Shown here: positions 5,997-11,296 of the stretch, one piece after another
Layout: each line of letters begins with the position of its first letter
Position numbering within the stretch: position 1 is the stretch's first letter
Assembly (NCBI GenBank): GCA_016793585.1
Contig: JAEUJR010000995.1
Span: 1-11,296 of the forward strand
From: Archangium sp.
GTDB lineage: Bacteria; Myxococcota; Myxococcia; Myxococcales; Myxococcaceae
Reading direction: 5' to 3'
DNA: 11,296 nucleotides
Notes under the pieces: generated by a model
The model's database searches: none
What the model saw: the letters and a program-made list of their open reading frames with translations, nothing else
Told to the model about the DNA's origin: nothing
Made by a program: the position numbers and the translations under genes

Positions 5997-8167
5997 TTCT
6001 CTCAGCGCTGCTGATCGCCCAGTTGGTGACGGGTCAGTCGGAGCCCGCGGTTCGCCGCTTCGCGCTCGTCGTGGGCGCGAACGATGGAGGCAAGGAGCGG
6101 GTGACGCTCCGCTACGCGGCGAGTGACGCGAAGTCGGTCGCCACGGTGTTGGCGCAGCTGGGCGGCGTGGCCCCGCGCGATCTCATGGCCATCGAAGAGC
6201 CGAAGCCGGCCGACATCGGGCGTGCCATCGACGAGCTTTCGAGAAGGCTGACCGCAGCTCGAGACTCGGCGGGCCGGCTCGAGGTGATCTTCTATTACTC
6301 GGGCCACTCCGACGAGAACGGGCTGTTGCTGGGGCAGGAGCGCTACCCCTACGACGAGCTGCGCCGTCGGCTCGATCAGCTCCCCGCAGAAGTGCGCCTC
6401 GCGATCGTCGACGCGTGCGCTTCGGGAGCCCTCACCCGTTCGAAGGGCGGCGTGTCGCGGCCTCCATTCCTGGTCGACGCGTCGAACCAGCTCAAGGGCC
6501 ATGCGTTCTTGACGTCAGCCTCGATCGACGAAGCCGCGCAGGAGTCGGAGCGGCTCAAGGCCAGCGTCTTCACGCACGCGCTCGTCTCGGGGCTTCGTGG
6601 CGCTGCCGATACCAGCCGCGATGGCCGCGTCACGCTCGCGGAGGCGTATCAGTTCGCGTTCAACGAGACGCTCGCGCGCACCGCGTCGACCCGCAGCGGC
6701 CCCCAACGGCCGGCCTTCGACATTCAGCTCGTCGGCACGGGAGAGATGGTGCTGACCGACGTGCGCGTCGCGACGTCTCAGCTCGAGCTCGACCCTGGCC
6801 TGAGCGGGCGCGTGTTCGTGCTCAACGCGACGGGCGGCCTGGTGGTCGAAGTGGCGAAGAGCGCGGGCGCCCCGCTGCAGCTCGGCGTCGAGCCCGGCAG
6901 CTATCGGGTGCTGGTCGACGACGGGAAGGGTGGGCTCGGGCAGACGACGCTCGCGCTGGCCGAGAAGCAGACCGCGACGGTGACGTCAGCGCAGCTGGTG
7001 CCCACGGCAAAGGAGGCGCTGGTGGCGCGTGGTGACGAGCCGCGCCCATACCTTCCCGTCGACGTCGCGTTCGCGTACCCGCTGAGCCTCGGCGGTGCGC
7101 TGATGGGGCCTCCGAAGACGAACTTCAGCCTCGGCGTCTTGTGGGCCCGTGAAGGGGAGGTGGCTGGGGCAGCGCTGAGCAGTCTGGGCACGTGGGTCGA
7201 TGGGCCGACTCGCGGCGTGGCAGTGGGCGGCGTGGCCTACCGCACGGGCGGGCTCGACGGCGTGGGGGCAGCCGGTGTGGCGCTGATCTCGACCGACGAC
7301 GTGCGCGGCGTGCTGGTCGCTCCCGCTACGATCGTCGCGGGCTCGATGAAGGGCGTGCAGGCAGGTGCTTTTCACCTCGTCAGCAACGGGGCCGTAGGCG
7401 GGCAGGTGAGCGCCGTGAACGTCATCGCAGGCGGGCTGCTCGGCGTTCAGGTGGGCGCGGTGAACGTCGTGACGGGCAACACCACCGGGCTCCAGGCGGG
7501 CGCCGTCAACCTGACGACGGCCGAGCTCCGCGGCTTCCAGGGCTCTGCGCTCAACGTCGCGTCAGGCGTCGTCACCGGAGCGCAGGTCGGGGTGCTGAAC
7601 ATCGGCGGTGACGTCACGGGCGCCCAGGTTGGCGTGCTGAACATCGCCTCGACGGTGAAGGGCACTCAGATCGGCGTGCTGAACATCGCCAGGGAGTCAG
7701 ACGCGCCCATCGGCATTCTCAACGTCATCACGAAGGGACAGTTCCGCGCGGCGGTGTGGGCGAACGAGACCCAGGTGGTGAACCTCGCGGTGAAGCTCGG
7801 CAGCCGAAACGTGTACAGCTACGGCACCGTCGGGCTGAACCCGCGCGATGGAGCCCGGCTCTTCGCCGGCCTCGGGCTCGGCCTTCACCTCGACTTCGGC
7901 AGGTTCTACGGCCAGCTCGAGGCAGACACGGGAACGCTCATGTGGCTGTCGACGATCACCCGCCCGGCCGATGTGCTCGCCGTGAACGAGCGCCTGACCG
8001 TGGGCTACCAGTTCGCTGACGCCTTCTCGGTGTTCGCCGGCCCGTCGTTCACGCAGCTGGTCTCGTTCACCCGCTCGGACCTCACGGCGCTGTCTCCGTG
8101 GGGCATCGACCCGCGGCAGGGCGTTCGGCTCGTTCCGGGAATCGTGATCGGCGCGCAGCTTTTCTGA
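5993..8167 (+). CDS. Exported caspase-family (C14-like) protein with surface-type repeats and barrel-like C-terminus
   Basis: This 724-residue mosaic protein begins with a short signal peptide (about residues 1-15). A caspase-fold domain spans roughly 22-250. It starts F-A-L-V-V-G-A-N-D, has catalytic His105 in Y-Y-S-G-H-S-D-E and Cys142 in V-D-A-C-A-S-G, and ends with an EF-hand-like D-T-S-R-D-G-R-V-T-L-A-E-A (206-218), a segment common in bacterial caspase-like proteins. Residues 255-335 are a beta-rich linker resembling PEGA-type domains. Residues 408-582 hold about twelve 15-residue repeats (G-x-Q-x-G-x-V/L-N-V/I), like LA_2272-type surface repeats. The rest is made of alternating strands ending in A-Q-L-F, as in outer-membrane barrels. 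The His/Cys dyad is intact, so a cysteine protease is plausible; its substrate is unknown. The overlap with the anti-sigma-like gene (ATGA) ties it to that regulator. Confidence 0.85.
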   Translation: MILSALLIAQLVTGQSEPAVRRFALVVGANDGGKERVTLRYAASDAKSVATVLAQLGGVAPRDLMAIEEPKPADIGRAIDELSRRLTAARDSAGRLEVIFYYSGHSDENGLLLGQERYPYDELRRRLDQLPAEVRLAIVDACASGALTRSKGGVSRPPFLVDASNQLKGHAFLTSASIDEAAQESERLKASVFTHALVSGLRGAADTSRDGRVTLAEAYQFAFNETLARTASTRSGPQRPAFDIQLVGTGEMVLTDVRVATSQLELDPGLSGRVFVLNATGGLVVEVAKSAGAPLQLGVEPGSYRVLVDDGKGGLGQTTLALAEKQTATVTSAQLVPTAKEALVARGDEPRPYLPVDVAFAYPLSLGGALMGPPKTNFSLGVLWAREGEVAGAALSSLGTWVDGPTRGVAVGGVAYRTGGLDGVGAAGVALISTDDVRGVLVAPATIVAGSMKGVQAGAFHLVSNGAVGGQVSAVNVIAGGLLGVQVGAVNVVTGNTTGLQAGAVNLTTAELRGFQGSALNVASGVVTGAQVGVLNIGGDVTGAQVGVLNIASTVKGTQIGVLNIARESDAPIGILNVITKGQFRAAVWANETQVVNLAVKLGSRNVYSYGTVGLNPRDGARLFAGLGLGLHLDFGRFYGQLEADTGTLMWLSTITRPADVLAVNERLTVGYQFADAFSVFAGPSFTQLVSFTRSDLTALSPWGIDPRQGVRLVPGIVIGAQLF
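7214..7738 (+). repeat. Tandem coding repeats, about 12 units of 15 residues
   Basis: In the caspase-family gene, units start at residues 408, 423, 439, 454, 469, 484, 499, 514, 529, 543, 557 and about 570. The period is 15 residues, shortening to 13-14 at the end. The best units read G-x-Q-V-G-V-L-N-I or G-V-Q-V-G-A-V-N-V. The first three (408-453) are degenerate, lacking the Gln and Asn. The regular period and Gly/Asn positions suggest a beta-solenoid or stacked-hairpin structure. The last well-formed units are the most alike, as expected if the array grew by recent duplication there. Confidence 0.8.
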
Positions 8168-8179
8168 GATGGTCGCGGC

Positions 8180-9478
8180 ATGGCCTTCGACTGGAAGCGC
8201 TTCGAGCTCGAGCTCTTCGAGGAGCTGCGCGCGGCGCTGAAACGGTTCGCGAAGCACCACCGCCACGAGCACTTCTACGCAGTCGCGCTCTTTGGCGTGT
8301 ACCGCGAGCTCGACGGGCTGCTGTCGTTGCCGTCGCTGGCAGCGAGCAGTACGGAAGAGGGCCCTGACGCCGAGACGCCCACGAGCTTCTGGAGCGCCCG
8401 CTTCAACCCCGCCGACTGGCCGCACGAGCTCGAGCTGAACCACAAGACGGCGCGGCGGCTCGAGCAGGAGCTGACCGCCGAGGCGACTCGCGGCACCGTC
8501 GCGCAGTGGCGGTCGGTCGAGCAGCGGTACTTCAAGGTGCTCGTCCGAATCGCGGGCGCGCTGCGCGCCGATGCGCTCGAGCTCCTCGCTTGCACCGGCG
8601 ACTTCGTCTGCTTCTGGCACGACGAAGAGGGTGGCCCTGAGCTCGCGCGCGAGACGATCGACGACACGCTCGCGCGCCGGCTCTTCAGCAGAGAGGCCGC
8701 TCAGAAGCGGGCGCGCCAGAAGCTCGCCAAGCAGCAACCGAGCGAGCGGGCGGCCTTTCTGGTGACGCGCTTCGGTCAATTCGAGGGCATCACGAGCGAA
8801 CAGGCGCAACGCGAGCTGCTCGCCATGGGTGAAGCGGCACACGACGCGCTGGTTGGTGCCCTCGCCGACAAGAAGAACGGGTGGACCGCGGCGAAGGTGC
8901 TCGGGCAGATCGGCGTCGCCAGCCCGAAGGTGATCGCGGCGCTTCGCAGACGGGCCGACGAGCTCTGGTTTGCGATGGCGTTGGGCATGCTCGGCGACGT
9001 CGAGTGGCTCTCGAAGCAGAGGCCCGCCACCGCCGTGAATGGGCTCACGGCGCGGCTCAAGGCGATCACCGCTGGAGGAGCGCCTCGACCCCTCGACTAC
9101 CGACCGCTCGAGGCCTGGCTCAGCGAGAACGCGAAAGGGCGTTCACTCGTCGAGCACGAGCTCGCTCCCGGTCGAAGCTTCGTCGACCTTCGGAAGAGCG
9201 ACGTGAACGAAGCCCTGCGCGCACTCTCGAGTCCGTTCGCCGTCGTGCGCTGGCACGCCGCCTCGGTGCTCGGTGATCGTGAACTCGGCGCAGCGGCAGG
9301 TGCGAAGGCGCTCCCGGCCCTGGCAGGCGTGCTCCAGGACCAACACGCGCTGGTTCGCCGGCTCGCGGTGTTGTCTCTCTCCCGATGGAAGACCGCGTCG
9401 AAGCCGTACCACGCGGCGATTCGGGCGATGAAGAACGACGCTGACCCGGTCGTGCGCGACGTCGCGGCGACGATCTAG
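8180..9478 (+). CDS. DUF4303-like protein with C-terminal HEAT repeats
   Basis: This 432-residue soluble protein has no signal peptide. The N-terminal part (about 1-165) resembles DUF4303: a first amphipathic helix, then H-F-Y-A-V-A-L-F-G-V-Y, a loop, and F-N-P-A-D-W-P-H-E-L-E. A charged helical linker follows (around 170-190, R-A-R-Q-K-L-A-K-Q-Q). Residues about 200-432 contain HEAT-like helical pairs, clearest in D-A-L-V-G-A-L-A-D-K-K-N-G-W-T-A-A-K-V-L and in the last 90 residues (V-V-R-W-H-A-A-S-V-L-G-D, L-V-R-R-L-A-V-L-S-L-S). HEAT arrays bind partner proteins. The start is 12 bases after the caspase gene's stop, so it may be the last gene of that operon. No good ribosome site is visible; GAGATGG at 8166-8172 is the nearest purine-rich stretch. 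The DUF4303 assignment is by resemblance and the biological role is unknown. Confidence 0.75.
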   Translation: MAFDWKRFELELFEELRAALKRFAKHHRHEHFYAVALFGVYRELDGLLSLPSLAASSTEEGPDAETPTSFWSARFNPADWPHELELNHKTARRLEQELTAEATRGTVAQWRSVEQRYFKVLVRIAGALRADALELLACTGDFVCFWHDEEGGPELARETIDDTLARRLFSREAAQKRARQKLAKQQPSERAAFLVTRFGQFEGITSEQAQRELLAMGEAAHDALVGALADKKNGWTAAKVLGQIGVASPKVIAALRRRADELWFAMALGMLGDVEWLSKQRPATAVNGLTARLKAITAGGAPRPLDYRPLEAWLSENAKGRSLVEHELAPGRSFVDLRKSDVNEALRALSSPFAVVRWHAASVLGDRELGAAAGAKALPALAGVLQDQHALVRRLAVLSLSRWKTASKPYHAAIRAMKNDADPVVRDVAATI

Positions 9479-10119
9479 AGCCCTTCGTAGCGATACAGCG
9501 GGTGCAGATCGTGCCCCGGCTGCATGTCGACGAGCGGCTTGATCAGCCCGTCTTCGAGTCCGTATACCCAGCCGTGAAGCACTGGTCGATGTTCGTGCTT
9601 CCACGCTCTCTGCAGAATCGACGTCTTGGCGAGGTTGAGCACCTGCTCCCGCACGTTGAGCTCGACGAGCAGCCGTCCGCGCGCCACGTCGTCGGGGCAA
9701 GCCATCAGCTCGGCCTCGTGCAGGCGGTAGACGTCTTTGATGTTGCGAAGCCACTTGTTCAGCACGCCGAACGACTGCCGGCCCATCGCCGCGAGCACAC
9801 CACCACACCCGTAGTGGCCGCAGACGATGATGTGCTCGACCTTCAGCTGCGTGACCGCGTACTCGAGCACCGAGAGCACGTTGATGTCGGTGTGCACCAC
9901 GAGGTTGGCGACGTTGCGGTGAACGAAGATCTCTCCGGGCTCGGTGCCGGTGATCTGGTTCGCGGGCACGCGACTGTCGCTGCACCCGATCCACAAGAAC
10001 TTCGGGGTCTGCAGGCCCGACAGCCGCCTGAAGAAGTCGGGATCTTCACGAACGCGCTCGGCCGCCCAGTCCTTGTTGTGCTTCAGCAGGGACTCGATCG
10101 TCTTCGGTGCGAGGATCAT
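9475..10119 (-). CDS. can: Beta-class carbonic anhydrase
   Basis: This protein of about 214 residues interconverts CO2 and bicarbonate in the cytoplasm. Counting from ATG 10119, the zinc ligands are Cys46 and Asp48 with Arg50 in W-I-G-C-S-D-S-R, and His102 and Cys105 in C-G-H-Y-G-C-G-G. The segments G-E-I-F-V-H-R-N-V-A-N-L-V, L-S-V-L-E-Y-A-V, V-E-H-I-I-V-C-G and the tail L-H-G-W-V-Y match Escherichia coli Can closely. The length is normal. GTG at 10125 is an alternative start two codons upstream; neither has a strong ribosome site. The gene lies 13 (to GTG) or 19 (to ATG) bases after the DsrE-family stop, which suggests one minus-strand operon. Its bicarbonate product would feed biotin-dependent carboxylases such as the one at the start of the window, but that link is only metabolic. 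Confidence 0.95.
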   Translation of the reverse strand: MILAPKTIESLLKHNKDWAAERVREDPDFFRRLSGLQTPKFLWIGCSDSRVPANQITGTEPGEIFVHRNVANLVVHTDINVLSVLEYAVTQLKVEHIIVCGHYGCGGVLAAMGRQSFGVLNKWLRNIKDVYRLHEAELMACPDDVARGRLLVELNVREQVLNLAKTSILQRAWKHEHRPVLHGWVYGLEDGLIKPLVDMQPGHDLHPLYRYEGL

Positions 10120-10138
10120 CGGCACCCCATAGCCGACT

Positions 10139-10534
10139 TCACAGAAAGAAGCGGTCGACCACGCCTGCGGTGCGGCCCAGAATCGACGTCCACCCGATCA
10201 GCGTGTCGACCTTCGGCTCCACGTCGGGTGGGTTGAGCCCGAGCGACGCCATCGACCCCGTGCACGCGAACAGCGTCGCCAGCCCCGAGTCCCGCACCAC
10301 GTCGAGCAGCTGGCGGCAGGTGGGCACCTGGCGCAGCTCCATCGTGGCGTTCACGTCGTCGCGGCCTTCCAGATCGGGCTCGTCGAGGTTGCCGCGCACC
10401 AGCCGCTCGAGCGCGAACCAGAAGAAATACACCTCGACCTTCCGGCCCATCGCGACCGACGCTGCGGCGATCGACAGCCCCTGATGAACGGCGTCGTACT
10501 CGCCGCGGTGAAGAAACACGCAGACCGGACCCAT
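10139..10534 (-). CDS. DsrE/DsrF-like family protein
   Basis: This 131-residue protein has the DsrE fold pattern. It opens with a beta strand, V-C-V-F-L-H-R-G-E-Y-D, then a helix A-V-H-Q-G-L-S-I-A-A-A-S-V-A-M-G-R-K-V and strand V-E-V-Y-F-F-W-F-A-L. Later Cys91 falls in L-F-A-C-T-G-S-M, at the position where sulfur-relay members of the family carry their active Cys. A second Cys (73) lies in V-P-T-C-R-Q-L-L. Family members act in sulfur transfer or are peroxiredoxin-like proteins of unknown role, and no sulfur-oxidation genes are nearby. A purine-rich AGAGAAGAG on the minus strand (10541-10549) six bases before the ATG at 10534 can serve as a weak ribosome site. It is likely co-transcribed with the carbonic anhydrase gene. 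Confidence 0.8.
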   Translation of the reverse strand: MGPVCVFLHRGEYDAVHQGLSIAAASVAMGRKVEVYFFWFALERLVRGNLDEPDLEGRDDVNATMELRQVPTCRQLLDVVRDSGLATLFACTGSMASLGLNPPDVEPKVDTLIGWTSILGRTAGVVDRFFL

Positions 10535-10659
10535 GCGGCGCTCTTCTCTGCATCAGGTGCCGGAAACCAGCGCTTTTCGACCGGCCGCGTTAGTCAACCG
10601 ACCGCTTGATGACAAACGAGAATCAGATCAACGGGTTTGACGGTTGGATGAGGTGAACG
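10535..10659. promoter_or_regulatory. Divergent intergenic region between the dsrE-like gene and fni
   Basis: This 125-base gap must hold promoters for both directions. On the minus strand TTGACT (10592-10597 read in reverse) is a good -35 box for the dsrE-like gene, but no convincing -10 lies 16-18 bases downstream. The segment is less GC-rich than its surroundings from about 10605 to 10640. It contains CAACCG (10595-10600) and its inverse CGGTTG (10641-10646), plus several TGAC/GTCA words, which could be operator half-sites. I could not settle a plus-strand promoter. Confidence 0.4.
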
Positions 10660-11296
10660 ATGTCTGCTACGCGCCCACAGCCGATGCCGGTCGACGAGAC
10701 CACCGCGAAGCGGAAAGACGCCCACCTCGACTTGTGTGCCACTGAAGAGGTGGCGCCCGTCGAGAACACCACCCTTTTGGATCGGTTGTTTCTCGTTCAC
10801 TGCGCGATGCCCGAGCTGTCGGCTGACGAGCTCGATCTGTCGACCCCGCTGTTCGGCAAACGGCTCAAGGCCCCGTTGTTGGTGACGGGAATGACGGGCG
10901 GCACCGAGCGGGCCATGCAGGTCAATCGCGACATCGCTCAGGTGGCCGAGGAGTTCGGCGTGGCCTTCGGCGTCGGCAGCCAGCGCGCCATGGCCGAGCG
11001 CCCCGAGCTGACGAGAACCTTCGCGGTGCGAGACGTGGCGCCCTCCACGGTGCTCATCGGAAACATCGGACTGGTGCAGGCCGTACGGCTTGGCGTGGAC
11101 GGCGTTCGCAGACTCTTCGAGGGCATCAACGCCGACGCGATGGCGGTTCACTTGAACCCCGGCCAGGAGCTCACGCAGCCCGAGGGCGATCGCGATTTTC
11201 GCGGTGGCTACGAGATCGTCGGAGCGCTGGTGAAGGCGCTGGGCGCCTCGCGTGTGATGGTGAAAGAGACCGGCTGCGGCATCAGCCCCGAGGTGG
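10660..11296 (+). CDS. fni: Type 2 isopentenyl-diphosphate delta-isomerase (5' part)
   Basis: The first 212 residues of this FMN-dependent enzyme are visible; the family is about 350 residues, so the window cuts it off. It interconverts isopentenyl and dimethylallyl diphosphate, the step that starts isoprenoid chain building. Diagnostic segments are R-K-D-A-H-L-D-L-C (from residue 18), V-H-C-A-M-P-E-L (46-53), M-T-G-G-T (78-82), G-V-G-S-Q-R-A-M (104-111), N-I-G (135-137) and H-L-N-P-G-Q-E (164-170) with the catalytic Gln169 and Glu170. P-E-G-D-R-D-F-R-G and V-K-E-T-G-C-G-I-S follow. GAGG (10650-10653) lies six bases before ATG 10660. The open frame continues to the last base of the window. 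Type 2 isomerase is common where the mevalonate route is used, as in myxobacteria, but no other mevalonate gene is seen here. Confidence 0.93.
   Translation, partial: MSATRPQPMPVDETTAKRKDAHLDLCATEEVAPVENTTLLDRLFLVHCAMPELSADELDLSTPLFGKRLKAPLLVTGMTGGTERAMQVNRDIAQVAEEFGVAFGVGSQRAMAERPELTRTFAVRDVAPSTVLIGNIGLVQAVRLGVDGVRRLFEGINADAMAVHLNPGQELTQPEGDRDFRGGYEIVGALVKALGASRVMVKETGCGISPEV

Noticed and set aside
7697..8842. 381-residue minus-strand open frame across the caspase/HEAT junction
   Set aside because: It shows Arg/Glu/Leu-rich shadow composition, no motif, and crosses two supported plus-strand genes.
9502..10236. 244-residue plus-strand open frame opposite carbonic anhydrase
   Set aside because: The minus strand encodes an unmistakable beta-carbonic anhydrase; this is its antisense frame.
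10594..11151. 185-residue minus-strand open frame opposite fni
   Set aside because: The plus strand encodes clear type 2 isopentenyl-diphosphate isomerase motifs.

Overview
The window is very GC-rich, and every gene I accept shows strong third-position G/C bias. The gene content fits a Myxococcota bacterium (Myxococcales-like): an exported caspase-like protein with surface-type repeats, a sigma/anti-sigma pair, a small myxobacterial-style outer-membrane barrel and a type 2 isopentenyl-diphosphate isomerase. This placement is inferred from gene content, not from a marker gene. I see no tRNA, rRNA, CRISPR array, insertion sequence or prophage gene.

Region 1 (87-3941) holds four plus-strand genes that look separately transcribed. 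They are an acyl-CoA carboxylase carboxyltransferase subunit, a small outer-membrane beta-barrel protein, an L-erythro-3,5-diaminohexanoate dehydrogenase (Kdd, a lysine-fermentation enzyme without its usual partners) and a small exported membrane protein. The second and fourth genes are preceded by the same nine-base promoter-like word; in the fourth it lies so close to the ATG that the mRNA may be leaderless.

Region 2 (4017-9478) is the most distinctive part. A GIN-domain (DUF2807) lipoprotein is followed by a tight cluster: an ECF-type sigma factor, a membrane-bound anti-sigma-like protein carrying a DUF4384-like domain, and a 724-residue caspase-fold protein. The caspase protein has a signal peptide, a His/Cys dyad, about twelve 15-residue glycine/asparagine repeats and a barrel-like C-terminus. 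A DUF4303-like/HEAT-repeat protein follows. The sigma, anti-sigma and caspase genes overlap by 4 bp at each junction and share AAGGAG ribosome sites. This suggests a self-regulated envelope module with a protease-like output; its function is not established from sequence.

Region 3 (9475-10534) is on the minus strand: a DsrE-family protein, then a beta-class carbonic anhydrase. The carbonic anhydrase and the HEAT gene converge and share one palindromic CTAG as both stop codons.

Region 4 (10535-11296) is a divergent intergenic region followed by the 5' part of fni (type 2 isopentenyl-diphosphate isomerase), which runs off the window.
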